Positions 9,760 to 20,239 of a DNA stretch of 64,000 nt are shown piece after piece. Under the pieces are notes generated by a model that saw only the letters and a program-made list of their open reading frames with translations, was not told the origin of the DNA and searched no databases. The translations under genes and the position numbers were made by a program. Source of the stretch: Plasmodiophora brassicae (lineage: Eukaryota; Endomyxa; Phytomyxea; Plasmodiophorida; Plasmodiophoridae); NCBI GenBank assembly GCA_039704465.1, contig JASFAU010000007.1, positions 558,001-622,000 of the forward strand. The letters are read 5' to 3'. Numbering within the stretch: the first letter of the stretch is position 1; each line of letters starts with the position of its first letter.

Positions 9760-11288
9760 TAGTGACGATTATTGTCCCCAGACTTGTTGGAGATCAGCTG
9801 GAGTTTCGTCGGCATGCCAGACTGCCAGATGAGGCGGGGCATGAACATCAGGACGCGGAATATGGAGTCGAGGGCGCGGCCCATGACGACGCAGGACCAG
9901 GTCAGGGTCCATCCGGTCGGCGAGTAGAAGAACGCTGGAGACGTTGCCATGACGACGAGGCCCGCCACGTAGATCAGCATTGAGACTGACAGCCCGAGAG
10001 CGCACCGGCTCAAGCGACGAAGAACGCCCTGCAGCGCCGAATCTACCGGGCGGTCGTTCGCCGCTGCGAACGTCACCAGACGGGCTTCCTTATAGTACGC
10101 GCGGACGCTGAAGATGAGATGCCCGCTGACCATGATCTGGAGTCCAGCGAACATCAGCGAGTTGAGCGTGTCCGTGAGTGACGTTTCGAAGTAGGCGGCG
10201 TACAGCACCGACATGAACGTGTCGATTGCCAGCGGGATCAAGCAGAGGAGGGCGGTGGCCCACGGATAGTCGCCACGAAGAGTGGACGCCACCCGGGACG
10301 TTGCACTCGAGGTTGGCAGGGCGCGGTGCAGCTGACGGCTCCACACGATGGACGACATGATGGTTGATACGTACCCGAATCCGGACATGAGCGTGGTGAA
10401 GAACAGCATCGCCGGAGCGGGCAGGTTTGGCGTTGAAAAGAACCCTCCGATGGCAAACGCAACCACGCCGAGCGTCGTCGCCGACACCGACTCGACAATG
10501 AGCGCAAGGTGCTGCGGGCCAAGCCGAGGCTGGAGATATTCGAACCATCTTCTAAGAGACTGTGCGCTCTCGGGGACGTCGTGCATATACTTTTCGTGCA
10601 TTCGCCGGTAATGCACGACACCGAACACCATGGCAGCGATACCCGCGGATGACAGCATGCACGCCGGCAACCATCTCAGAAAGATTTGGTATGGAGCCGA
10701 TGCGAACGCTGGCACCCAGACGTTGGGATCGGGGAGCAGCGATACTGTCAAGTTGGCCGTCCCTACCATGGCATTGTACACGTCGTCGGTATACGCGAAT
10801 TCGAGTGACAGCATTTTCAAGGCGCGCGTTCGGGCGCCTCTGGACCCATCATGCGAGTACACCATATTGCCTGGTGTATAGCTCCAGCCTGCAGGCACAA
10901 CGTCAGGTTGCTGACACAGTTGCACACTGGGCGCATTCTGACTCAAGATGGCAGCTGCGCCTTTCGACTGGAATGCCAGGTATGTTTGCTCCTGAGAGCA
11001 GGCTGTTTCAAAGTTGGGCCCGACAACGACCGCCTTGTCCCGAACGACATCGGCATCGACGGTGTCTGCGTTGCAGATGTTGCCTTGGTATACGATCAGA
11101 GTGGCGAGCACGGGGTCCATTGGATCCTCTGGCTGTGGCCCGATATACTGCGTCAGAGGCGGTGAGTATACAGACGCGCCTGCCAGGGGGCCGTTTGTCT
11201 CCATCGGGAACGTTATCGCTGCCCATACTCTAGCGTATCGGATGTAGGTGTCCAGTGCGACCCATACACAGAGCGCATCGCACCGCAT
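9735..11288 (-). CDS. Seven-TM protein with PA-like ectodomain, copy 2
   Basis: One uninterrupted exon encodes 517 residues from the ATG at 11288. A short hydrophobic N-terminus precedes a roughly 190-residue ectodomain with the PA-like stretch VVRDKAVVVGPNFETACSQE and KGAAAILSQ. Seven TM segments follow, near residues 195-220, 255-280, 285-310, 335-360, 370-395, 415-440 and 450-475 by hydrophobicity. They are separated by short basic loops such as RRWFEYLQPRLGPQHL. It is the tandem paralogue of the gene at 7987-9556. I do not recognise a named receptor family. The segment corresponding to the copy 1 intron is coding here. Confidence 0.8.
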   Translation of the reverse strand: MRCDALCVWVALDTYIRYARVWAAITFPMETNGPLAGASVYSPPLTQYIGPQPEDPMDPVLATLIVYQGNICNADTVDADVVRDKAVVVGPNFETACSQEQTYLAFQSKGAAAILSQNAPSVQLCQQPDVVPAGWSYTPGNMVYSHDGSRGARTRALKMLSLEFAYTDDVYNAMVGTANLTVSLLPDPNVWVPAFASAPYQIFLRWLPACMLSSAGIAAMVFGVVHYRRMHEKYMHDVPESAQSLRRWFEYLQPRLGPQHLALIVESVSATTLGVVAFAIGGFFSTPNLPAPAMLFFTTLMSGFGYVSTIMSSIVWSRQLHRALPTSSATSRVASTLRGDYPWATALLCLIPLAIDTFMSVLYAAYFETSLTDTLNSLMFAGLQIMVSGHLIFSVRAYYKEARLVTFAAANDRPVDSALQGVLRRLSRCALGLSVSMLIYVAGLVVMATSPAFFYSPTGWTLTWSCVVMGRALDSIFRVLMFMPRLIWQSGMPTKLQLISNKSGDNNRHYASGKSQE

Positions 11289-11399
11289 GGGATGCTATGC
11301 CCGCCAACAAGATATTTACGTCAGCGCATGCGTCAAAAGATGGTATCAGACACACGACCCAGTAGGCACGCGACAGATCCTGTAGGTTCAATTCAAAGC

Positions 11400-12120
11400 G
11401 CGCACCTAGCGAACAAGTACAGGTTATATCCCATTGCGGTGGATTACCTGGCAGCCCCAGCTACATCGATTCCATCTGAGCGTGCTAACAGTACAGCTAG
11501 GCAGATTTTTGATGATCGCGAAACGTTGTCCAACGTCATGTTCAAAGCGGATGACAGCGTGTTGCGAGCAGCAACAGGTTGTGCTTGCCACCATCATTGC
11601 GTTTCGACACTATGTCTACCTTAGGTATCTCTGGACGGCATCGACAAAGAGCTATCATCTTACATTGCCGCAGTCAACGAGAACTTGCAGCCGAGGCATA
11701 CAGATATAACCCGCTGGTGGCAAGATCATCGGAACATAAGGTTATATCCCATTGCGGTGGATTATCTGGCAGCCCCAGCTACATCGATTCCATCCGAGCG
11801 TGCTAACAGCAACATCCTCCATCCAAGACGAAACACAGATTTCCGCTTTGAACATGACGTTGGACAACGTTTCGCGAGCATAAAAAATCCGCCTAGCTGT
11901 GCTGTTAGCACGCTCGGATGGAATCGATGTAGCGGGGGCTGCCAGATAATCCATCGCAATGGGATATAACCTTATGTTCCGATGATCTTGCCACCAGCGG
12001 GTTATATCTGTATGCCTCGGCTGCACGTTCTCGTTGACTGCGGCAATGTAAGATGATAGCTCTTTGTCGATGCCGTCCAGAGATACCTAAGGTGGACATC
12101 ATGTCAAAACGCAATGATGG
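11400..12120. mobile_element. hAT transposase C-terminal fragments, three copies, two inverted
   Basis: Three stretches encode the hAT dimerisation signature (DYLAAPATSIPSERANS): plus strand 11420-11552, plus strand around 11700-11810, and minus strand 12026-11830. The second and third copies are arms of an inverted repeat (about 11591-11810 and 11901-12120) around a roughly 90-bp centre. The preceding ITRWWQDH is also typical of hAT C-termini. None is a full transposase (normally 600 or more residues) and no DDE core is present. These are relics of one element that was duplicated and inverted. Confidence 0.8.
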
Positions 12121-14100
12121 GTCGAACTGGCGCGACAATGGCGTTCGAGGGGTTCAACTTGACGCTGAAAACGCTGGGCAACGTAGGCAACTTACGTTCG
12201 AGAGGCTGCCGGTCATCTTCAGAGTTGACCAGACTCCTGCACAAATACGTGGAGGAGGAGCGCCTTTCACAACCTGGGCTGCCGGTTGGCGTCCTGGACA
12301 CGCCTGTGTCCTGAAGCCAGATAGCAACCGGGGAGCTCATGTCCTCACCAGTCGACATGACGGTTTTCGGCAACGGTACGATTGCTTTCGACGCCGACAT
12401 GGGCGACCCCGACAGCGCGTGATCACGATTCAGCATTGTATCGGGCTGTCAGAACCACGGCGGACACTGAGACAAACGCGGCTCCGCTGCGCGCCAACGA
12501 CGTCGTATACGTCCACGTCCGACGCGTCGTCCACATCCAGCCTGCCGCTCCGACTCCTCGTGTCGTCCAGGACGAAGAATTGGGGACCAGCAGGCGTAAC
12601 CAGTCGGTTGCGCTCTGGATCAATTTCACCGTTTCCTGGCTGACCCTGCAATGCGGGAGATCACCTCGGCACGACATTCTGATGATCTCACGAGTGACGA
12701 TGCCACAGTGGACCTGTTCGAGCGGTTCGGGTCGTTCCTGATCGGCAGACCCCCTTCGGTTACCAAGTTCGGAACGGCGAGTTCCTACGTGTCTCGGATG
12801 AGGGACCGTCTCGTTCGGCGCTTCGGAGCGAACAATCCTGTATACGGCCTCCTCAACGAGAAGTGGTACAAGGACGTTGGTAAGAAATTGAGGAAGGCGT
12901 TCAGGAATCCGCCAACGACCCTGGGACCGTTATCATCGATAGGGCACCTGGCCGGCACAAAGGCGTAACGACTTTCGGGCCGACTTCTTTCACACCCTCG
13001 GCAGTCTCGTGGCAACTGTCCCCGACCAGAACAGGTACGTTGAACTAGGGGACTGGTGGCAGAACTTCTTTCAAACTGATTTATCTGGTTTGCAGAGAAT
13101 GTGTCCATTCATCCGAAAGACATCGTGGCGTACCCTGAACAATATGATCAACACCCTGGTGGCCCGGTACGAGCACCTGGTGACGATGTCCCCCAGCAGG
13201 GGCGACAGGGGCGGCCATATGCTTCCAGGGACGAGGTCGCATTCCCTACGTCGTTGCGAAACGTCTGCTGCTGCCGACGCCGGCGGGGTCACCGTGTCCT
13301 GCATTCCTTTCCGTGGTGGGCGGAAACTTGAATCCATGTGTACTGCCCTCGAGTACATCGTTGGCGGCGGCATCGGTGACGTTCGCCTCGGTCGTGTTCT
13401 GGCTGGGTGGCCGAGCGACTCAGGGGAAATCGATGTCTTTCGCCTTCGCCACAGGCGACACGGCCGAGCAGCAACGTGTTGACGATTGGATACTTGCGCT
13501 CTTCGGTCCAAACTGGAACCTATGGAATAGGAGGTCCCCTGGGTTCCTTACAGTGTGTGCTGCGAGCGTGTTGATGTATCTACCCCACTCTTTTAAAGGC
13601 GGTCAACGACTCGCGCGAGCAGCCTAATCATCGTAAGCTCCGTGTGCAATGGCAGCAACGGGGATGTTGCATTAATCGTTGGGTTGTTTGTCAGCGTTGC
13701 ATCAGGCTCTGGCACGTGCGTGCGACGACGTTGGTCTACCGAGGCAAACGCTCCTTGCATGGTCAGGAGAAATTCTGCTGGAGTTCCTTGCTGTTAACAT
13801 TGCCGCGATACCCGGCGACATGCTTCGAAAAGTCAACCCGGAGATAGCGGCGCGCCTAATAGTGGACGCGTACTCGATGAAGGAGACGGTCGAGAGGCTA
13901 TGCACATCAGTCCTAGTCGTGAACGAGGACTTCGCCAAGTTGTAGAGGGTTGTCAGCAGACGCTTGAGACTGCTGAGATGAAGAGTCTTCCCAAGCAGGT
14001 GCTGGCGTCCGACAGACAGATGGAAGCAACTGCAGATGAGGATGTTCACTTTCTTGAGCGTCGGTATGCCGGCGGCCCCCCCTACCAAGGCAGTTATAAC
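12121..14100 (+). pseudogene. Decayed gene, possibly mobile-element derived
   Basis: Coding-like segments follow one another on the plus strand but in different frames, interrupted by stops. One starts at the ATG near 12138 (MAFEGFNLTLKTLGNVGN). Another, at 12651-12968, contains TASSYVSRMRDRLVRRFG and WYKDVGKKLRKAFRNPP and resembles the N-terminal core-binding helices of tyrosine recombinases. Further pieces lie at 13313-13627 and 13679-13945, followed by a C-terminal coiled coil. That coil runs from ETVERL...VNEDFAKL into QQTLETAEMKSLPKQVLAS only by changing frame past a TAG near 13943. Splicing could explain some gaps, but at least one frameshift and one stop look genuine. A Crypton-like origin is speculative. 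Confidence 0.4.
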
Positions 14101-14177
14101 TAGCCCCCCTAAATCCGGCCTCGAGTTATAACAAGTTATAACTTAATATAAACTAGTTACATCAAAAAAGTTATAAC
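14093..14177. repeat. Four copies of the palindromic octamer GTTATAAC
   Basis: GTTATAAC, its own reverse complement, occurs at 14093-14100, 14125-14132, 14135-14142 and 14170-14177, in an AT-rich island within GC-rich DNA. GTTATAACTAG occurs at both ends. The cluster sits between the decayed gene and the ATG of the next gene at 14240, so it could be a promoter element or the terminal part of the decayed element. Confidence 0.6.
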
Positions 14178-14239
14178 TAGGTCTCGCAACCTTGCACGGG
14201 CCACGGGGTGCCTTCCTTCGGTTCCGGGTGAGTGGCTTG

Positions 14240-17239
14240 ATGGAGACCGTTGTTGCGATTGACCCGGGTTGGTTGCTGAGGAGCGGTCAGGCGGCAGCGT
14301 CGTTGGCCGATAATGATATCGGCGTACAGGCAGCGGCACAGCTGCGAGGCGTGCTCGGGACGCCTCAGGCGGTCGTGTTTCTCTCTCAGCTTCGCGCGCT
14401 GATCCCGTCGCCGCCTTCGGCATCGCCTTCCTTGCTCTCGTTTATCAACCTGGTGCAATCATCGATCTTTATTAAGCTGTCGCGAGATATCGACAACGAA
14501 AGGTTATGGGAAGCGCTCGAAACCCTCGTCGAGGTGATTGTCGCCGTCAATGACGACAAATCTGTGCGAAACGTCATGCGATGGGTATGTCGTCTTCCTG
14601 CTCGACACCAGTTACCAGCGAACCTATTCACGCCTGCGACATCTGCAGCGTTCATTGACATTCTGTCTGAAGTGCCTGTTAAGGCTGCCTGGGATGTTCT
14701 GGCATGTCTTCCCGTGCCTCACTGGACTGCTGTGCTTGCTTTGCTCAAGCGAGACTTGTCGACAGCACTTGATGATATTCTGTCCCACCTGGTCCCCCTT
14801 TTCGTAAACTGGAACGAACAGACGCATCGTGATGCAGCGGCTGTTATCCAGTGCTGTTTCTCCCGGCTCTCCGATCTACCTACAACAGCATCGTTTCCAA
14901 GTAGCCTACGGAAGCATGCTGATGGGATGGAGTTCACAAGGGCTTCATCCATAAGTGATGGTCCTCTCGGCAGATTCCTGCACATTTTGTATGTGCACGG
15001 GAGACGTCTCAATTCTACACTACTTCTGCGCTTGTACACGAAGCTCGGGGCTCTATGCGCTTCCTCTCCGTCAACCCTTTCTGTGTCTACTCTGATTGTG
15101 ATGAGCATGCTCGCTCCTCACCAACTTGAATCAGTAGCCAGGATCATGATCGGCTGGTTGGGCTCAGCCCCACGTCCCATCCTTGTTGAATCGACATTTT
15201 ATATCGCAGCAGCTGCTGCTGAACGACAGGCTGGGGTCGAGGAGTTTCGGTCGTTATCGCTACTGGCCTCTGCAGTATGGCGGAGCGTGCGGGACGATGC
15301 CGTCCAGGCAGATGCCTTGCGTACGGCAATCGCTCATGTCATTGCTCGTGCTCCCGATGCGCACTGCATCCTATCAGGTTGGTTTGCCGAATGTGCATGC
15401 GATCTGACATTACCATCTGCTGTCTTCAATGCAAACCTAGCAATCGTCGAGTCGCTGCTCGACATGGTGGCTGGCTGTGAAGATCGCCAGACGGCCATTC
15501 TTCCGACTCTGATGCCGGTCGCTCTGGCGCTGAAGCGATGGGTCGCTTCTGACCGCGTTGAGACGATCAACGAACTGACAGCGTCCGCCCTCGTTCGCTC
15601 GATCAGCCAAGTGGCAACGCACGCCATCCGCTGTCAACAACCCTCTGCCGCCTGTGATCTAATCGGCGACATTGTAAAGCAGCAGGTGTACAACTGGTGC
15701 CATAGTCCACGCCTGTTCGTCAGGCGCATACCTAGTGCCATAGTCGGTCAGGTGCGCAACCTTCAAGTCCTGAATCTGCCTGACCTTCAGCTGCTGCACA
15801 TATGGCTCAACGCTGTCTTTGACGTCGGGGATATGCCTTCTTGGGAAATCATTACCGCTGCAAAAGGCCTCATTGTTGACATCAGTGTCGCAGCTCAAAA
15901 CCGCACGAACGCTGTCGTCGCCGTGGTTCGCGCCACCCGCCACCTGTTTGACTCCAAGCCCCGATCTTCAATGCTGGCATTGCAGTTTGCATCGCCATTC
16001 ATGAATTTGTTGTCCGTCACTGAATTGGCCCGTCGAGCCGATCATCCTAGTTGGTACGACGAGTTTTCGAATCGCGCCCTTGGCAGCGTTTTAGTGCATT
16101 GCGCACCGTTCCTGCATCTGAACACAACGAGCACGACGCTATTCAGACGACTGGTAGACATCTTTCTTCGCGCTCCTGAAGGCAACGACAGCTCTGTCGA
16201 ATATGTTCTGCCGTCTCTGGCGCAATTGAATTACGTTCAAGACCGCGGCCTAAGCCAAACCCTTGCACGTGCCGTTGAACGGTTTTTACCAAAGTCCCCA
16301 TTCGAAGCTTGGGTTGCCGCGATCCAAAACTGCCCTGATGAGTTTATTGGCTACCTGGTCCACTGGTTCTTCCTTCCTGCCATTAATCATATCGAATCAA
16401 GACATATCCTGTCATCGACTAGACGTGCGTTGCAGTTGTGCTTGTATTTGCTGGGGCAGCCGCGTCCTACAGCCCCTGATATTGGCCTTGTAATCCCTCG
16501 TTGTTGCCGCCTTACTCGTGATCATTCTGTTCACATTCGTTCGTGCATCGCCCGAGCGGATGTACTGCAGCACAATGGCATTGTGACGGCCGCCAGCGTT
16601 GAATTTCAGACGCTAATATATCAGTTTGCGTCGAGAAGCATCGAGCTAGATGCGTCTCGCCCCGTTGCGAGTTGGTCCTGCGCTCGTGCTCTGCACGACT
16701 TGGCGAATATCACTCTAATGGTCGCGGCAGAATGCAGTGAAATGCGCGCGGACGCTTTAGCGAAGCTTTCCAATGATGTTTGGGCATGTGTCCCGAATCG
16801 TGATCAAGTGAACGCCCTTGCGATGTGCCTGGTTGTTGAAGGCCTTCCATACGTGCAACGGGTTTCAGTGGTGGAACCCCTAGATGATGCTGCCCTACCC
16901 CGGTCTATCTCTGACACCATGCCGCGCTTGATTGCAGCAATCTTCGACCATCTTCTGACAGTGGCAACGACTCTCGGCGATCTCAGTTTCGTTCAGCTTG
17001 AAACAGTCCAGTATATTGCATCGTGCTGTGCCCAGCTTCAGCCATCACCAGCCTACACCACTGTGCGCGACAGTGTCCTTTCTGGATATTCTGTCCTGAT
17101 TAGCAATCTCCCCCATGAATGGAATCTTCGCGAACCGCTGCCATCTGCACGTTCTGATTTGCACCGCCTGCATCCTCAACTTGTATTCGAAAATGAGCGC
17201 GTCTCCAACCCATGGTCCATAGACGGTTTCATTATTTAA
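14240..17239 (+). CDS. Large intronless predicted alpha-helical repeat protein
   Basis: A single frame of 999 residues starts at the ATG at 14240 (METVVAIDPGWLLRSG). A longer frame exists only with a non-ATG start. Throughout, 30-45-residue units of amphipathic helices rich in Leu, Ala and Val alternate (for example WDVLACLPVPHWTAVLALL), as in ARM/HEAT solenoids. There is no signal peptide or TM segment. I do not recognise a family. It differs from its neighbours in having no intron over 3 kb and more AT-ending codons, which could reflect a retrocopy, transfer or different expression. Confidence 0.7.
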   Translation: METVVAIDPGWLLRSGQAAASLADNDIGVQAAAQLRGVLGTPQAVVFLSQLRALIPSPPSASPSLLSFINLVQSSIFIKLSRDIDNERLWEALETLVEVIVAVNDDKSVRNVMRWVCRLPARHQLPANLFTPATSAAFIDILSEVPVKAAWDVLACLPVPHWTAVLALLKRDLSTALDDILSHLVPLFVNWNEQTHRDAAAVIQCCFSRLSDLPTTASFPSSLRKHADGMEFTRASSISDGPLGRFLHILYVHGRRLNSTLLLRLYTKLGALCASSPSTLSVSTLIVMSMLAPHQLESVARIMIGWLGSAPRPILVESTFYIAAAAAERQAGVEEFRSLSLLASAVWRSVRDDAVQADALRTAIAHVIARAPDAHCILSGWFAECACDLTLPSAVFNANLAIVESLLDMVAGCEDRQTAILPTLMPVALALKRWVASDRVETINELTASALVRSISQVATHAIRCQQPSAACDLIGDIVKQQVYNWCHSPRLFVRRIPSAIVGQVRNLQVLNLPDLQLLHIWLNAVFDVGDMPSWEIITAAKGLIVDISVAAQNRTNAVVAVVRATRHLFDSKPRSSMLALQFASPFMNLLSVTELARRADHPSWYDEFSNRALGSVLVHCAPFLHLNTTSTTLFRRLVDIFLRAPEGNDSSVEYVLPSLAQLNYVQDRGLSQTLARAVERFLPKSPFEAWVAAIQNCPDEFIGYLVHWFFLPAINHIESRHILSSTRRALQLCLYLLGQPRPTAPDIGLVIPRCCRLTRDHSVHIRSCIARADVLQHNGIVTAASVEFQTLIYQFASRSIELDASRPVASWSCARALHDLANITLMVAAECSEMRADALAKLSNDVWACVPNRDQVNALAMCLVVEGLPYVQRVSVVEPLDDAALPRSISDTMPRLIAAIFDHLLTVATTLGDLSFVQLETVQYIASCCAQLQPSPAYTTVRDSVLSGYSVLISNLPHEWNLREPLPSARSDLHRLHPQLVFENERVSNPWSIDGFII

Positions 17240-18328
17240 GGCGAATTGTGTCGCATCGAGCGGTGCTGCCTGAGAGCCAACATGGCAGCATTTCCGTCGC
17301 TGCTACCGTTTAGTCACATTCCCGAGTGGGGCGGGCCAGTCCGGGTGATCCAGACGCTTTTCTTAAATGCCCTTGCTACACGCCGAACGGTCGACTTTGC
17401 TCGCAGAGGCGTAAACCCGAGCCTCGCACAGGCGTAGGTCTTAATCAGTAAACAGTAGGGTGTCGGTGAGGGTGTCTATGAACGCACGGACCAGTTGCCG
17501 TTGGTCTGCGCCGATAGCAAACTCGCAGATAGCCTTCAATCATCGTCAAAACCATGTTTGGACTGATTCCCGGCGGTTAACCTCAGGTTCCGTCGCATAG
17601 GTTGACGGTGGTAGTAACGGGTAGCCGAACAGGCCTGCAGGCTTACGTGAGGCGAGCTAAAGTTCCGCGTTTGTGTCGAATACGATCCGGACCCTCTTTG
17701 AACGGGTCTTCGACTGGTGCCGAGCCCAGCTTTCAGGACGTGTGCACAAGAACGCTCAAGCAGTACCACTGCCACCGCATCGAGGAAGAGTCGGACAACG
17801 CTCAGTGTTTCATTCGGACCGTGAAAGACGTCCGAGCCTTGGGAATTCAACGCTGACCTATTCAAAGAGATGCACTGGATCCTCTCGTGGAAGCCTCTGA
17901 CAGCGCGCTTTGACACGCTGATCAGTCGAGCACTGCGAACGGGCAACAACGTACAACCAGGCGCGCTCGCTCAGCGGCTATCGCAAATGGACGCCGGTCT
18001 GCAATGAATGAGCGTACCCGGCCGTACGTGTATGCCGGTTCGACACCTGGTGAAGCGTTCGACAAGGTTGCGGCCGCAGTTCGCGTCCATTCCTGGCCAT
18101 CTTATGGCCCTTCGTTCGTCGCTTGGACTGCAGAGCTGCTCTAGTACATCCATGGCACACCATGTGCACTCAGGTAGGGGCGCTGCGGGTGATGTGCGTA
18201 TCCGTCGTCCATCCATCCAACCCCGTCGGCATAGACACGCCATCCGAGTCTGGATCGACGACCTCGCTTCGCAGCATAGTTCGAAGGGCTGACACTGGAC
18301 GATTGCGTTTTATGACCACGGCGCGCGT
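17240..18328. other. 1.1 kb without an intact gene; coding-like remnants
   Basis: No complete gene could be built. Around 17830-18007 the plus strand reads FKEMHWILSWKPLTARFDTL to a TGA without an ATG. Another frame at 17670-17760 reads IRTLFERVFDWCRAQLSG. These may be pieces of a decayed or heavily spliced gene. The segment 18008-18328 shows nothing. Confidence 0.3.
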
Positions 18329-19908
18329 CTAGACAGGGTCGAATACGTTAAGGTCAGACTTTTGCTGCTGCTGCTGCTGCGGTGCCTTCTTCGGGACGAT
18401 GGCCAGCTGCGAAAGGAGCGCATCAGCAGCCGACAGCGGGTGGCCGTTGGCGTCAACGGGTGCCGACGCGCTGAACACGTCGAACGGATCCTTCTCGGCC
18501 GACGGTGACGACGCCTGCGCCGACGACTTGAACGCGTCGTTGCTCTCGTCAACCATGATGGCCTTCTGCGCGTTCCTCGATTTCGCATTGCTTCGCGGTG
18601 GCGCCAGCGCCTTCGATGCCAGCACCAGCTCCCGGGACGTTTCCTCGTTCGGCTGCGATTTGTTACTGGACGGCGACTGCTTGTTACTAGACGGCGCCTG
18701 CTTCGCCTTCTGAGGCACCTCTGCTTCGCTGTCGTTCTCATCGTCATCGTCGTCACTCTCGTCTTCGCTTTCAGATTCGTACGGAGGTGGCGACGTCGAG
18801 TTCAGGCCCAATATGTCGACAGGGTCCTTGGCGAAGACCGACACGCGCTGGCCCTTTGGTCGCTCCTTCTTCTGCGACACCTTCTTGTTCTTCGGCTTGA
18901 CCTTCCCCGACCGGATGCCTTCGTAGAACTCCATGGCCTGGCAGATCTCGTCGTTGACGATCAGCAGCTCGGCCATGAGCTCCTCGGACGGGTCCTGCCC
19001 AATCCGGTTCATGATCTCCTGCTGCGACGCCTCCAGCGACGCCTTCAGCGACACGACCGCATCGTTCGCCGTCAGGTTCTCGTTCGGCTTCGTGCCGTTC
19101 AGTACGTCCATGAACAACTCGATCGTGGCCAGGTCGTTCTGCAGGCCGTAATCCTTGACGGGCCCGGTCGTGTCCGTTTCTGGCAGGACGCGTGGCTTCG
19201 CCGCGGGCGTGAACACGGGCGACACCTCGTCCTTCAGCGGGGCCGGGAACGTGAACCCTTGTCGAAGTAGGTCCTCGTACGTGATCCTGTAGATCTCCAG
19301 CGCGTCGTTCGGCTTCTTGTTGGCGCGCGCCCAGCTCTCGACCAGCAGCAGGATCTTGTCACGACGCTGGAGGCGGCTCACCTCCGACACCTTCTGCTCC
19401 TGCAGCTGCAGGTGCTGCAGCAGCGTCTTCTTCTCTTTCTGCACCAGGGGCACGTTCAGTACAGCGCTACTGACAAATCCTGCCAAAGCACGCCCACCTT
19501 GCGGTACAGCTCCTTGAGCATGACATCCACGAAATCGGGATGCGCGACGTGGGCATGGAATGCTGGGCAGTTCTTCACGAGCGCCTCGGTGATCTGGGGT
19601 ACCATTAGCGAACGCGATGCGGGCAAGGGCGGCCTCACGCGAACATACATGCAAGGCCAGCAAGCCGACGTTCGGGTTCCAGTGCCGGATGCGCTTTCTC
19701 AGCACTCGGGCGACATGCGGAATGCTACAGGGGCAGGTTATCAGTACCGCCACAGCGGTCGACGCGCGCAGCATGCATACTAGTGTTGGTTTTCGTTGAG
19801 GAGATCGACGATCTCCAGGTTGGCCGCCCAGTCCGGTTCGTCCATGATGGCGCGACTGGCGGCCTTGACCTTGGCCTTCAGCGCCAAGTACAAGGATTCG
19901 TCCTCCAT
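18329..19908 (-). CDS. VHS-GAT domain clathrin/ubiquitin adaptor (TOM1-like)
   Basis: Four exons (19908-19781, 19724-19649, 19593-19498, 19438-18329) encode 469 residues. The N-terminal 140 residues form a VHS domain: MEDESLYLALKAKVKAAS, then IPHVARVLRKRI, ITEALVKNCPAFHAHVAHPD, and LLLVESWARANKKPNDALEI with YEDLLRQGFTFP. A helical GAT-like region follows (residues about 200-300; MNRIGQDPSEELMAELLIVN). The C-terminus is long, disordered and acidic with DPFDVF and NVFDPV motifs, as used by endocytic adaptors, and a six-Gln run. Family members bind ubiquitinated cargo on endosomes. Start chosen at the ATG giving the standard VHS beginning. No FYVE domain is present, so this is TOM1 rather than HRS type. 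Confidence 0.85.
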
Positions 19909-20239
19909 CGGTGCCGTCCGCGCTGCTGTCCACCACCCGACGCCGACAGTGTTCTGACGATGGGGATGGGCGCGTGCCCCACCTAAACGATGACGCAACC
20001 CACCAGGTCACCGCGAGCAATAACGCCGCCGCCCGGCTCCTGCGGGGGGTGGCCCCGCTACCAACGCCGGGTAACGCTGGACGCTGTTAGTATCGGAGAA
20101 TCGGAGCCCCTCTCCGGAGCAGCCCCGTCCACTGTGGGGTGCCGTAGGGCAGCTCGCAGTACGTTCTGCGCGACGGTGGGCCCCGTGGAGGCTGCCGAGT
20201 TGTCGGCCTGTGCGAGGAAAATAGAAATGCGTTACATCG

